Assembly (NCBI GenBank): GCA_947501105.1
Contig: CANMUP010000003.1
Location: forward strand, 496,001-560,000
Reading direction: 5' to 3'
DNA length: 64,000 nucleotides
Source: an uncultured Flaviramulus sp.
Lineage (GTDB): Bacteria; Bacteroidota; Bacteroidia; Flavobacteriales; Flavobacteriaceae
Shown here in pieces: positions 52,919-62,573 of this stretch; position 1 is the stretch's first letter, and every line of letters begins with the position of its first letter. A model generated the notes under the pieces. It was given only the letters and a program-made list of their open reading frames with translations, ran no database searches and was not told the DNA's origin. Position numbers and translations under genes: made by a program.

Positions 52919-54073
52919 ATGGGCATTAATTTGTTGAAAATATTATTTACAGTATTAGGTTTTCAATTTTTATTTGTCTCTCTTTTTTTATTTCAAAATA
53001 AAAAAGGAAAAGCCTTAAGTAATAAGTTGCTCGCCACTGTTTTTTTTATGGTTTTCATTAGTGTAATTGCGCTATATTTAATTGTGTTTCGAGTAGAAAT
53101 CAATATTCCACAATTACTTTTTATTGATGATGCATTTATGCTTGCATACGGACCTTTACTATACTTATTTACACAATCAGTAGCATACAAAAACTATAAA
53201 ATTCAAAAGAAAAGCAGTGTTCATTTTATTCCTTTTTTAATTGCTGTTTGTGTTGTTATAGGGCTCTTTTTGTTTGTTGATGCCAATTCAATATCTCAAA
53301 CAACAAATCAAATCAATAATCGTAAAATTCCTTTACATTTTCGATTTGGAGAATTATTAATTTTGGGTCATATTTTTTACTATCTATTTAAGTCAAAACA
53401 AGAAATTAAAACTGTTATTGGAAAAGCAAAAGAGTTATATTCCACATTCAATAATGATAATTTTAGGCTTCTAAGGTTTATTCTTAATTCTTTTATCATT
53501 CTGTTTTTATTATCACTATTTCACTCAATAGTCCGTTTTGTTGGTGTACAAACTGGGTTAATTATTACGTTGTTATCATTGATTCTATTTATGTTTTACT
53601 TCATCAATTCTATATTACTAAAGCTATTAAATCAATCATCTAATGAAAGTGGTGCCATTACTCAAAATGATTTTAAGAAAAAAGAGAAATATGCTGGATC
53701 CAATTTGTCACAAGCTAATCTTAAGGCATTTATGAATACTTTGGCAAACCATATGAACGAAAATGAGCGTTTCTTAGATAGTGAGTTAAGCATCAATGAT
53801 TTGTCAGCAGAATTAGATATTCCATCAAAAATACTATCGCAAGTCATTAATGAAGGTTATGCATGCAATTTTTTCGATTTTGTTAATGGCTTTAGAGTAG
53901 AGGAAGCAAAATCCTTATTAAAAAATCAATCTGATAAAAAACTAACGATTCAAGAAATAATGTACGACTCTGGGTTTAATTCAAAATCCTCATTTAATAC
54001 AGCGTTTAAAAAATTTACTAACCTAACGCCAACTCAATTTAAAAACAGCTTACAAAAAGGTTCGACTTCCTGA
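52919..54073 (+). CDS. AraC family regulator with N-terminal multi-pass membrane domain
   Basis: 384 aa. Seven hydrophobic segments fill residues 1-240 (7TM-type sensor), a linker, then an AraC HTH at about 275-380: LSINDLSAELDIPSKILSQVINEGYACNFFDFVNGFRVEEAKSLL and IMYDSGFNSKSSFNTAFKKFTNLTPTQFK. A membrane-bound one-component regulator common in Flavobacteriia. Probably controls the CPBP protease or other neighbours; ligand unknown. Confidence 0.9.
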   Translation: MGINLLKILFTVLGFQFLFVSLFLFQNKKGKALSNKLLATVFFMVFISVIALYLIVFRVEINIPQLLFIDDAFMLAYGPLLYLFTQSVAYKNYKIQKKSSVHFIPFLIAVCVVIGLFLFVDANSISQTTNQINNRKIPLHFRFGELLILGHIFYYLFKSKQEIKTVIGKAKELYSTFNNDNFRLLRFILNSFIILFLLSLFHSIVRFVGVQTGLIITLLSLILFMFYFINSILLKLLNQSSNESGAITQNDFKKKEKYAGSNLSQANLKAFMNTLANHMNENERFLDSELSINDLSAELDIPSKILSQVINEGYACNFFDFVNGFRVEEAKSLLKNQSDKKLTIQEIMYDSGFNSKSSFNTAFKKFTNLTPTQFKNSLQKGSTS

Positions 54074-54137
54074 TTTCGAACTATTCTAACACCTGTATAA
54101 CATAATATTGCATAGTAGGTAGATCAAATATTATTTC

Positions 54138-54899
54138 ATGCAATTAGAGCATTATTTCAAAACGCAGCCAAAGCACACTTTTCTTAATACGTTAGGTCAA
54201 CTATTAAAAACGAATAAACTTGCGAAAATTACAGAGCTAATTTTAGTATTTCTAATAGTAATATTGTTTGTTAGTGTATTTATATCTGAGGAACCTTCTG
54301 ATCTTATTTATAATCAAGCCATTGTTTGGTTTGCAAATATTATCATACTTGCATTTATTTTTACCGGAGTTAAATTAAGAGGGGAAGGCCTAAGCCATTT
54401 CGGATTTAGCTTTAAAAAAATCACTTTGAAAATAGGGTTTAAAACGTTTCTTCAATCCATTATTGTATTCATTTTGGCTATAGCAGGTTTTATTATTGGC
54501 TCCATAATAATGGCGAATATTATTGGTATTCCTGAACCTTCAGATATGAGTAATTATGCATATTTAAAAGATAATATTGGCATGCTTCTTTTAACACTGG
54601 TAGGTGTTTATATTGTAGCTTCTTTTGGAGAAGAAGTAATTTATAGAGCTTTTTTGATAAATCGAATATCTGAATTAGGGTTAAGTAGTAAAACAGGAAA
54701 AATTACAGCCGTTATTATTAGTTCTATAATCTTTGGTTTAGCACATTATAGCTGGGGACTTATGGGAATTGTTCAAACCAGCTTTATGGGATTGGCATTG
54801 GGGTTTAGTTATACATATCTAAAGAAAAGAATTTGGGTGCTAATTTTTGCACATGCCTATATGGATACCATATTAATGGTACAATTATATTTAAGTTAA
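54138..54899 (+). CDS. CPBP family intramembrane glutamic endopeptidase
   Basis: 253 aa with about seven membrane segments. The CPBP/Abi motifs are present: EEVIYRAFLINRI (EExxxR), FGLAHYSWG (FxxxH), and IFAHAYMDT (HxxxD-type third motif). Relatives process prenylated proteins or bacteriocin-type peptides. Substrate unknown; 64 nt after the AraC-type gene. Confidence 0.9.
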   Translation: MQLEHYFKTQPKHTFLNTLGQLLKTNKLAKITELILVFLIVILFVSVFISEEPSDLIYNQAIVWFANIIILAFIFTGVKLRGEGLSHFGFSFKKITLKIGFKTFLQSIIVFILAIAGFIIGSIIMANIIGIPEPSDMSNYAYLKDNIGMLLLTLVGVYIVASFGEEVIYRAFLINRISELGLSSKTGKITAVIISSIIFGLAHYSWGLMGIVQTSFMGLALGFSYTYLKKRIWVLIFAHAYMDTILMVQLYLS

Positions 54900-55060
54900 A
54901 AGAAAAGCTAAGAGGTGTTTTTATTGTTTTAATCACATTCATAGGGCAATCCACTTTAGCTCAAAAAACAGCAAATGGACTTTGGGAGACTCAGTTGCAA
55001 TTGCTGATGCTAAAGAGATGGTTGAAACTATGGAAGGTGTTTAGATTTGGAAACAAATAA
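54900..55060 (+). pseudogene. Possible remnant of an exported-protein gene
   Basis: The stretch after the CPBP gene reads KLRGVFIVLITFIGQSTLAQKTANG, like a signal peptide, and in another frame GDSVAIADAKEMVETMEGV, like a protein helix. No intact frame joins them. It may be a frameshifted leftover, but the evidence is slight. Confidence 0.25.
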
Positions 55061-55330
55061 AATCCTTGCATTTTGTGCATGAAATGTATCTCTAGGAATA
55101 TTAGCGAAACACTTTTCATGCGACGATATAGAGGGAAAGTTTAATGCGCGTAAAATGGCAATTGAAATATTTTTCTTATATTTATAACAATCATTTAATA
55201 TTAAATGATTAATTCTCCTAATTAGCGATTACAAATAGCACTTTGAAGTTTACAAATTACCCAATATTGGGTATGCTTTATTTTTTAAGTGTGTAGTACA
55301 TTACACAAAATTATTTTTAATACAAAAGAT
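55061..55330. other. Intergenic stretch without gene
   Basis: A/T-rich sequence between the possible remnant and the small lipoprotein gene; no ORF, tRNA or hairpin of note seen. Confidence 0.5.
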
Positions 55331-55891
55331 ATGAAGAAGCTGTTATTAATTACTGTAATAATATCTATTTACAGTTGTGCAACAATACCACCAGAAATCA
55401 CAAAAACTCACTCTAAAGAACTTGAAATTATCGAAGCATTAAAAACTTCTCATTTAGCAATGGTAGACGCATACATTGATCAAAAGATACTAGTTTTTGA
55501 AAATTTCTTTTTTACAGAGTATGGACTCCTTTATCGAAAAAACTGGATTGATTCTTTTAAAGAATTAAATGGAAGAGATTATAAAGAGGAAAATGATTTT
55601 TCAAAACTATATAATGATTTAGTAGCTGAATATCAAGAGCAGATTTTACCAATTGAAAAAATCAGATTTGATTTGAAAACATCAATAATAACAGAATATA
55701 CGAACGTAATTGATTTGCATAAAACAACAGGAAGTTGGATAGATAATCTCAAAAAATTAAATGATTCTCAACGTAAAACAATAGATTCAATGCTAAATTC
55801 AATAAAGCCTGGTTTATCATTAAGTTCAATTGATAATGCAGTTGACAATGCTAAAAGCAAATTGAAAACTAAATTAGAAAACCTCGAATGA
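55331..55891 (+). CDS. Small lipoprotein of unknown function
   Basis: 186 aa from the ATG at 55331; a start 14 codons earlier would break the signal peptide. Signal peptide and lipobox YSC (Cys17). The body is nearly all helical (LEIIEALKTSHLAMVDAYIDQ; DFSKLYNDLVAEYQEQ) with a long coiled-coil-like C-terminus. No known family. Followed after 36 nt by another small unknown gene. Confidence 0.65.
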   Translation: MKKLLLITVIISIYSCATIPPEITKTHSKELEIIEALKTSHLAMVDAYIDQKILVFENFFFTEYGLLYRKNWIDSFKELNGRDYKEENDFSKLYNDLVAEYQEQILPIEKIRFDLKTSIITEYTNVIDLHKTTGSWIDNLKKLNDSQRKTIDSMLNSIKPGLSLSSIDNAVDNAKSKLKTKLENLE

Positions 55892-55927
55892 TATTCTTAA
55901 CAAATACTAATGCATAACTTTTAAAAA

Positions 55928-56197
55928 ATGGCTAAAAAAACTAATGTAGGTAAACTTGCAAGCGACAAAACTAAAAAAGCATTTGCAGATGAGATATCAA
56001 GTTTAACAATATTGACATCTCAAGAAATTCAAGCTTTATTTCCTAAAAAGGCAGATAGAGTTGAACTCGAGGAGTTTATAAAAATAATTAAACTTGATAT
56101 AGACGATAAAGAAAAAAAAATAAAACTAGTTGAGAATATAGGACGGATTAGCGGAACAATAATAAAAATTGGAAAAAAGTTTATTTCTGGAGTTTAG
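55928..56197 (+). CDS. Small protein of unknown function
   Basis: 89 aa, no signal peptide. Helical pattern: SLTILTSQEIQALFPKKADRVELEEFIKIIK and IGRISGTIIKIGKKF; predicted cytoplasmic. It lies 36 nt after the small lipoprotein gene and is probably co-transcribed. Not recognised. Confidence 0.6.
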   Translation: MAKKTNVGKLASDKTKKAFADEISSLTILTSQEIQALFPKKADRVELEEFIKIIKLDIDDKEKKIKLVENIGRISGTIIKIGKKFISGV

Positions 56198-56673
56198 TAT
56201 TTTTATGTATTCAGTAAACTAATCATGCATTAATTAAATCTTTATTTCTGAGATATACATAGTACTATATTATAGCTATCTAATTTATGAAATACATTTG
56301 TACTATAATGTTCTGCGTTATGTAACTTTGCTTTGGTAAAAAGCTTTTACCAATAACTACCTTTCTTCATTTTTTCTTCTTAAAAGTTTCTTTAAAAATG
56401 TAATGGAATACTCTTTTTGCTGAAAGGGAAGAGTAGTGGAAGCAAAATGTGTATGGAATGGCAAAAATATAATCATTTTCTGTGGTTTTTAGTAAATAAT
56501 TACTACTAATTATGATTTATTGGTTATGCTCTTTTAAAGTATTCTTAGTTAGTAAAATCCTACAGGAAACATATTGATTATGTAGAAAAAGTCTTATATT
56601 GTAGAGGTTGAAGCTGTAAAATTTATAGCTTATTATCAAAAAGCGAATCTGAAATTTAATAAATCCAACAAAA
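56198..56673. other. Gene-free region with repeat-like sequence
   Basis: Contains a perfect hairpin TTGGTAAAA-AGC-TTTTACCAA (56333-56353), the 14-mer ATTTGTACTATAAT (56296-56309) and a 36-nt repeat (56426-56461). Both repeats recur on the far side of the next gene. No ORF of interest. Confidence 0.5.
56426..56461 (+). repeat. Flanking direct repeat, left copy
   Basis: 36 nt matching 58453-58488 at all but four positions; the last 20 nt (GCAAAATGTGTATGGAATGG) are identical. Confidence 0.65.
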
Positions 56674-58359
56674 ATGAAACCCTCACTAACTTTTTTTATT
56701 CTATTGTTTACACTCACATTATTTAGCCAAAATGACACTACGAGTACTACAATAGATTGTGAAACAAAAATTAAAGACTTATCTAAGAAGTATAAAGAAA
56801 AAGATAGTTTACTGAAAATAAATACGAAACTTATAGACTCTTTAAAGCAACAGATTACTACTAAACGTATTAAGCAAATAGATTCTGTATTTACTTTGTC
56901 TAAAGTAATTTTAGGAGAGTTAGGAGATGTTTATAATAAATTCGAAAATTACAACATTGTTTGTAGGGATTTAGGTTTAGAAGAAGATTCCCTTACTGTG
57001 TGGTTTCCTCATAAAAAACCAGAGAAAATAGATGAAGAAAAGCCTAAAGAAACAAAAACGCAAACCTATTTATACTTTAATGAAAACCAAATAATAAAGG
57101 AGGATGTTTTTAATAACGAAAGTGCGGAAGGTAAAATATTAAACGATATTCTTAGTCAAACCAATCAAGAAACGTATTTAGGTGATATTACTATACCAAA
57201 AGACGATGAAGAGTTTTATTTTTATGAAAAACCAAAAGGATCATCTAATAAGAATAAAACGCTACAGCCAAGTAAAGAAAAATATAAATTCAAAAAGATA
57301 GATGTGCAAATAAAGGATGGTAACTTTAGCGATATTAAAGTAACAGTGCTTTATAATGGTAAACCTTACGTGTTTGAAAACTATATAGGCATTAGTTTTT
57401 TTAGATACCGCACAATGGCACGAAAAAATTACTTGTTTTATAGTAGTAAAAATACAGGTAGTACTGAAGATAGAAAAATGAATAAATTCAGAATACTTCT
57501 AAGCGATGTTTTAGACTATGATTATAAAATAGGTAACCATTATTTACCTAGTGATTTGGTTTTAGAATTACCTAAAACAGATATAGATAACAAAAAAACC
57601 AATGCAGAAGCTAAACCAACCTACCAAATAAAAGAAAACACTTATTTAGATAAAATTATAGAACTAAGAGCCTACTCTGATTTCTTGGCTGTGTTTTCAG
57701 ATAACAGTAATGGTTTATTACAAATTGAGGGGAATGCTAAGTTTTATCTATTTCCTTTTTCAAGGCAAATCAGGAACTTTTCAGGACAGTATGAGTTATT
57801 CAAGTCCGTTACACCTTATGTGCATTATTCTAGGTTTGAAAATGAAGACCGCAACATAAGCATTACTAACAATACATTTGATAATGAGTTAAGCCTCATA
57901 GAGAAACGCTTTTTGGAAACAGGATTGCATCTTAATGTATTTGAGATTTACCATAAAAACTACCCGCTTAAAGCCAGTATTTTTGCTAGTGCAAATTATA
58001 ATTTAACGCAAATACAGGACACTAATAACGATACCGAAGACTTAAAAGCATTTGGTTATGGTTTTGGTTTAAATTTGACCTCAAAACGTTTTAACAATTT
58101 TGGCTTTGAATATAGTATAAAAGCCGAGTGGTTTGATTACGAGAATTTTAATACCACCACGACGGTAGGAACAGATTTTAATGTATCTGTATTAGAAAAT
58201 CAGGCCGAAATATTTTATCACCCAACGGATAGTCCTAACCAAGCTATTTTTATGCGCTTAGGTATATTTAATTATATGGGAGGAACCAATAACAATGCAT
58301 TTTACCAGTTTCAATTTGGCTATAAATTCTCAATTGGTTCAAGAAAAATATCAAATTAA
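56674..58359 (+). CDS. Predicted outer-membrane protein of unknown function
   Basis: 561 aa. Signal peptide 1-19 (FSQ end), a coiled-coil-like helix (IDCETKIKDLSKKYKEKDSLLKINTKLIDSLKQQI), an acidic/Lys linker, and a C-terminal barrel-like half with alternating strands (KAFGYGFGLNLTSKRFNNFGFEYSIKAEWF; FQFGYKFSIGS ending). No T9SS domain. Family not recognised. It stands alone between two copies of a 36-nt repeat, which hints that gene and repeats moved or were inserted together. Confidence 0.65.
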   Translation: MKPSLTFFILLFTLTLFSQNDTTSTTIDCETKIKDLSKKYKEKDSLLKINTKLIDSLKQQITTKRIKQIDSVFTLSKVILGELGDVYNKFENYNIVCRDLGLEEDSLTVWFPHKKPEKIDEEKPKETKTQTYLYFNENQIIKEDVFNNESAEGKILNDILSQTNQETYLGDITIPKDDEEFYFYEKPKGSSNKNKTLQPSKEKYKFKKIDVQIKDGNFSDIKVTVLYNGKPYVFENYIGISFFRYRTMARKNYLFYSSKNTGSTEDRKMNKFRILLSDVLDYDYKIGNHYLPSDLVLELPKTDIDNKKTNAEAKPTYQIKENTYLDKIIELRAYSDFLAVFSDNSNGLLQIEGNAKFYLFPFSRQIRNFSGQYELFKSVTPYVHYSRFENEDRNISITNNTFDNELSLIEKRFLETGLHLNVFEIYHKNYPLKASIFASANYNLTQIQDTNNDTEDLKAFGYGFGLNLTSKRFNNFGFEYSIKAEWFDYENFNTTTTVGTDFNVSVLENQAEIFYHPTDSPNQAIFMRLGIFNYMGGTNNNAFYQFQFGYKFSIGSRKISN

Positions 58360-58452
58360 AAAAATTCAAAAAAACCAGATGCTTTGTAAAAATAATTGAG
58401 GTATGCGTGTCTAGCCATTTAAAATTGCGATAAAAAATTATTACTAGCGTTT

Positions 58453-58488
58453 GGGCAGAGGCGTGGAGGCAAAATGTGTATGGAATGG
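58453..58488 (+). repeat. Flanking direct repeat, right copy
   Basis: Same 36-nt unit as at 56426-56461, in the same orientation, 94 nt after the outer-membrane protein gene. Confidence 0.65.
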
Positions 58489-58517
58489 GAATATTTTGTA
58501 CTAATATAATATTTGTA

Positions 58518-58549
<32 letters not shown>

Positions 58550-58630
58550 TAATGCATGCCCACTATCCTGAAAAGATGTTAATTAACAACTAATTAATAA
58601 ATATTGTTTTTTTTGCAAATACTCATATCG

Positions 58631-58638
58631 TATATTTG
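58631..58638 (+). promoter_or_regulatory. Putative -7 box of the VTT-domain gene
   Basis: TATATTTG fits TAnnTTTG, 26 nt before the ATG. Confidence 0.35.
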
Positions 58639-58664
58639 CCTTCCCTTTAATTTATCAAGATAAA

Positions 58665-59288
58665 ATGAAGCCGAAAACAAAACCAAAATCTAAATTTGGT
58701 AAATCTCGTTTACAATTACTACATCAGTATTATTCGTATACAGGATTTTATACATTTGTTTGGCAAGCTATAAAAAAGGCTTTGCCGTACATTATTGCTA
58801 TAGTTATTGCTATTTACGCTGTTGATTATTTTTTTGATATTAATGCGGCTTTAACTCGACTTACAGAAATATTACCTGCCTTTGGCGTGTTAAGTTTTTT
58901 CTTTGTTTCCGAAACTCTTTTAGGATTAGTTCCACCAGAAGTTTTTATTGCTTGGGCTGGAAAAATGTATAACCCTTGGTTCTATTTAAGCATTTTGGCT
59001 ATTTTATCATATACTGGCGGGCTTTTATCGTATTGGATGGGTAGAACTATTACTAAAATTCCGTCAGTTCATAACTACTTAGAAGTGAAAATGGAAAAGC
59101 AACTTAAAAACTCTAAAAAATGGGGAGGTTTTTTAATAATTGTTGGAGCTTTATTGCCACTACCCTTTTCTATTTCTTGTATAGCAGCTGGTATTATTGA
59201 ATTTCCTTTTAAGAATGTTGTATTATACGGCTCATTAAGATTGTTACGCTTTGCTATTTACGGACTTATAATTTTCAACGCGCTTTAA
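58665..59288 (+). CDS. YqaA/VTT-domain (DedA-like) membrane protein
   Basis: 207 aa. Lys-rich cytoplasmic N-terminus (1-18), then about five membrane segments with the VTT pattern VSETLLGLVPPEVFIAWAGKM, YTGGLLSYWMGRTI and GALLPLPFSISCIAAGII. DedA-superfamily proteins are lipid flippases or help maintain envelope potential. Specific role unknown. Confidence 0.85.
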   Translation: MKPKTKPKSKFGKSRLQLLHQYYSYTGFYTFVWQAIKKALPYIIAIVIAIYAVDYFFDINAALTRLTEILPAFGVLSFFFVSETLLGLVPPEVFIAWAGKMYNPWFYLSILAILSYTGGLLSYWMGRTITKIPSVHNYLEVKMEKQLKNSKKWGGFLIIVGALLPLPFSISCIAAGIIEFPFKNVVLYGSLRLLRFAIYGLIIFNAL

Positions 59289-59327
59289 AAAAGTCTTAAA
59301 TTATACTGTTTTTAGCCTTTTCTGTTC

Positions 59328-59335
59328 TACTTTTG
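59328..59335 (+). promoter_or_regulatory. Putative -7 box of the DUF3817 gene
   Basis: TACTTTTG fits TAnnTTTG, 16 nt before the ATG. Confidence 0.3.
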
Positions 59336-59351
59336 CAGAAATTAAATTTTC

Positions 59352-59642
59352 ATGATTTCTCTTATTAATATATTCAGATTTATTGCACTTTTAGAAGGCG
59401 TTTCATATATCTTATTACTATTTATTGCTACACCCATTAAATATTTGGCTGAAGACCCACAGTATGTTAAACTCTTAGGAATGCCACATGGTGTTTTGTT
59501 TATAGCCTACATAGCTTTCGCATTTGTTTTTAGAAAAGATTTTTCTTGGAATAATAAACAATTCATTATCGTGCTTTTAGCATCAATTATACCATTCGGA
59601 ACATTTTATGTAGACAGAAATTATTTAAAACCTGTGAAATAG
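59352..59642 (+). CDS. DUF3817 small membrane protein
   Basis: 96 aa with three hydrophobic segments. DUF3817 hallmarks: FRFIALLEGVSYILLLFIATPIKYL at the start, MPHGVLFIAYIAF, and IPFGTFYVDRNYL at the end. Function unknown. Its stop codon directly abuts the ATG of the mechanosensitive channel gene, so they form an operon. Confidence 0.9.
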   Translation: MISLINIFRFIALLEGVSYILLLFIATPIKYLAEDPQYVKLLGMPHGVLFIAYIAFAFVFRKDFSWNNKQFIIVLLASIIPFGTFYVDRNYLKPVK

Positions 59643-60899
59643 ATGAATAATTACAAACATTTGCTTTACGACTATTTATTATCTGTTGGCTCCTCAGAAA
59701 CTACTGCCAAATATTTAAATATGTTGGCCCTTTTAATTGTGCTATTGCTTATTGTATTTATTGTCGATTTTATTATAAGAAGATTGATTAGAGGCACTTT
59801 TACACAATTTGCAAGTAAAACAAAAACTAATTTTGATGACATATTAATCACAAATAAGGTACCAAGGAATATTGCTCACATCATACCTTTATTAATAGCC
59901 TTAGAGTTTGTTCCAATAGTATTTTTCGATTTTGATTATTTTGAAAATATAGTTGAAAAAGGCCTGCAAGTTTTTGCTATTGTTTTAACACTTTGGATAG
60001 TTAGAAGTTTATTAAATACTTTAAAAGATTACCTAAAAACTTTACCTCGCTTAAAGGATAAACCTATAGATAGTTACATTCAAGTGTTTATGATTTTTGC
60101 TTGGTTAGCTGGTTTTATGTCAGCAATAGCTATCATTACAGGTATTTCACTTTTAACATTTGCAACAGGGCTTGGTGCTATATCTGCCGTTATCATATTA
60201 GTTTTTAAGGATACCATTTTAGGCTTTGTTGCCAGTATTCAAGTATCTATAAACGATATGGTGCGTATTGGAGATTGGATAACTTTTGAAAAATATGGAG
60301 CTGATGGCGATGTTATTGAAATTAATTTGGCAACTGTTAAAGTTCAAAATTTTGATAAAACTATAACAACAATTCCCACATATGCTCTAATTTCAGATTC
60401 TTTTAAGAATTGGAGAGGCATGACGAGTTCAGATGGAAGACGAATTAAGAGAGCTTTGTTTATTAAACAAAATGGTGTTACTTATTTAACCGAAATTGAA
60501 ATTGAAAAACTAAAAGGTATTCAATTGATTTCATCCTATTTAGAAACACGACAAAAAGATATTAAATCTTATAATACAGCCAATAATGCAAATAAAGACC
60601 TCTTGCTAAATGGTAAGAACCTAACAAATATTGGAGTTTTCAGAAAGTATATCGACTCATATTTAAATCAGCACCCAGCCATTAATAAAGATATGATGAT
60701 TATGGCACGACAATTAGCACCAACAACACAAGGGATTCCTTTAGAAATATATGCCTTTAGTAATGATAAGCGTTGGGAAAATTATGAATATATCATGTCC
60801 GATATTTTCGATCATCTTATTGCGGCTCTTCCTTATTTCAATTTAGAAATTTTTGAATTGCCAAGCAACTCAACTTTTACTCCTCAAAATTCTATCTAA
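59643..60899 (+). CDS. Mechanosensitive ion channel (MscS family, YbdG-like)
   Basis: 418 aa. N-terminal membrane segments (about 20-45, 80-100, 105-125, 150-170), the pore-lining helix near ATGLGAISAVIILVFKDTILGFVASIQ, the beta domain NDMVRIGDWITFEKYGADGDVIEINLATVKVQNFDKT with PTYALISDSFKNW, and a C-terminal mixed domain of 200 residues. Length and insert match YbdG/MscM rather than MscS. Protects against hypo-osmotic shock. The 3' end overlaps the convergent PhoX-like gene by 8 nt. Confidence 0.93.
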   Translation: MNNYKHLLYDYLLSVGSSETTAKYLNMLALLIVLLLIVFIVDFIIRRLIRGTFTQFASKTKTNFDDILITNKVPRNIAHIIPLLIALEFVPIVFFDFDYFENIVEKGLQVFAIVLTLWIVRSLLNTLKDYLKTLPRLKDKPIDSYIQVFMIFAWLAGFMSAIAIITGISLLTFATGLGAISAVIILVFKDTILGFVASIQVSINDMVRIGDWITFEKYGADGDVIEINLATVKVQNFDKTITTIPTYALISDSFKNWRGMTSSDGRRIKRALFIKQNGVTYLTEIEIEKLKGIQLISSYLETRQKDIKSYNTANNANKDLLLNGKNLTNIGVFRKYIDSYLNQHPAINKDMMIMARQLAPTTQGIPLEIYAFSNDKRWENYEYIMSDIFDHLIAALPYFNLEIFELPSNSTFTPQNSI

Positions 60900-62466
60900 T
60901 TACCAATTTAGAAGTTTTTTTGTCATTTATCTGAATAAGGTACAAACCTGGTTTTATGCTTTTTAAATTTAATTTCACTTCATTTGAATTATAGTAATCA
61001 ATATCTAGTATTTTCTCGCCAAGCATGGAATATAACTTAGCGTTATTAATTTGTTTTCCCTTTATAATTAAATTTTTAGATGATTTAAGTGGATTAGGAA
61101 AAAATTTGAATCTGTTGTCTAAATTTTCATCAGTGACAGATAGTGCAGAACCTAAGTTTTCAGATAAAGCAATAACCAAAGATGTTCCTTTATCAAAGTT
61201 AAGTGTGTTTCCTGCTGCATCTACTTGATTTGCAATATTCCCAGCATTTGGATGCTGAATAGACAGAAATAGATATTTATAATCTGGAGTAAAAGTAATC
61301 CCTGTTGGTTCAGAACCTATTGGGGTACTGCCAAATATTTCAACATCTGGACTAGCTTGTGTGTGTCCGTTTTTAACAACCCAAATATAGCCTTTACCAC
61401 TATCTTGTAATACCCATAAATTCCCGTCACCATCAAACGCGAGGTTATCATTTCCATTACCCCAAGCAACAGATGTTGTACTAGACCCATCATTTATATC
61501 GTAACTAGCTCCTCCTCCAACAAATGTTTCCATAGTTACAGTAGATGCCGTTGTTTCTAAAACATCTGAATCAGAAAATCTATATACAGTTCCTTCTCCT
61601 TTTACGGCAAAGTATACCATACCATCTGGTCCTATTTCTACATCTTCAATACCATTAAATACGGTTGCATCATGGTCACCTGGACCACTTTGAGTTAATG
61701 TTGAGTTTTGTTCAGATTGAGTAGAATTATCTAGAAGAACCCAACTACCAACGCCATTTTTTAACCCTTTAAATACATAAAGATTTCCACTACTTAAGTT
61801 TTGAGCTGAATTTGCTACAAATTTGTACAAGTAACCTGGATTAGAATCTGCACCTTGATAAACGGTTCTATCATTTGAATGTATCGTTACATTTTCATGA
61901 GCAAAACTTCCCATAGCATAATGTTTCCCTACAACTGTTTTAGTTGCAGGATTGATTTCAACATTCCAGCCTAAATCGTTATAGCCATCAGGAACAAGTA
62001 TATCTCCAACAACACCTTCTTCACAAGAAATTACATTTCCCCATGACGTTACAGTTCCAGAACAATTGGCAGCTGTACCACCAACTCCAGAGAAATCTAG
62101 ATCTTCAGATGCTGTGCTTTCCCATAATTCAGTTGTGGCATTAAAGTTAATATCAAAAACCATAACACCTCCTCCTCCATCGGTAAGTGCACTTCCTTCT
62201 GAATTTATGCTTAAATAACCATTAGTACTACTGTTTGCTATTGGTACGTAAGCAGTAAAATCTGGTTTGGGCTTAAAAATTCCTCCCTCGCTTAATGCAT
62301 CTCCTACTTCTGCAATTTTTTGAAAAGAATGGCTTGATGTTATTACAAATGATGCAGATTGAGCAACTGTTGGGTCAATTGAAGTAAAGTCGCCAATGTT
62401 TTGAGATTGAAATATATAGGTGTTAAAAAAGAAAAGGGACAGTATTGTAATTTTTAATAGTTTCAT
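60892..62466 (-). CDS. PhoX-like (DUF839) phosphatase with T9SS sorting domain
   Basis: 524 aa. Signal peptide 1-21; a PhoX-type propeller about 30-440 with CSGTVTSWGNVISCEEG, HYAMGSFAHENVTIH and GTVYRFSDSD, DGDGNLWVLQDSG and GITFTPDYKYLFLSIQHP; then a type A T9SS domain starting FKFFPNPLKSSKNLII. PhoX enzymes are calcium/iron phosphatases active on phosphomonoesters outside the cell. Substrate not proven. Exported by the same route as the GH16 enzyme. Confidence 0.85.
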   Translation of the reverse strand: MKLLKITILSLFFFNTYIFQSQNIGDFTSIDPTVAQSASFVITSSHSFQKIAEVGDALSEGGIFKPKPDFTAYVPIANSSTNGYLSINSEGSALTDGGGGVMVFDINFNATTELWESTASEDLDFSGVGGTAANCSGTVTSWGNVISCEEGVVGDILVPDGYNDLGWNVEINPATKTVVGKHYAMGSFAHENVTIHSNDRTVYQGADSNPGYLYKFVANSAQNLSSGNLYVFKGLKNGVGSWVLLDNSTQSEQNSTLTQSGPGDHDATVFNGIEDVEIGPDGMVYFAVKGEGTVYRFSDSDVLETTASTVTMETFVGGGASYDINDGSSTTSVAWGNGNDNLAFDGDGNLWVLQDSGKGYIWVVKNGHTQASPDVEIFGSTPIGSEPTGITFTPDYKYLFLSIQHPNAGNIANQVDAAGNTLNFDKGTSLVIALSENLGSALSVTDENLDNRFKFFPNPLKSSKNLIIKGKQINNAKLYSMLGEKILDIDYYNSNEVKLNLKSIKPGLYLIQINDKKTSKLVIR

Positions 62467-62573
62467 TATTTCTATTTTTAAAATTAATACTGAAAAAGTT
62501 ATCCATAAAAAAATGGATTTAGCATAAAGTTACTAAATCCATTTTAAAAATCACTTATATAAGTTACTGTTTT

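Noticed and set aside
54833-55060. 75-codon frame overlapping the end of the CPBP gene
   Set aside because: Its first part is the CPBP gene read in another frame; only the later part may be a gene remnant, recorded separately with low confidence.
56333-56353. Perfect 9-bp hairpin as a terminator
   Set aside because: No T-run follows and no gene ends close by; more likely part of the repeat-like region.
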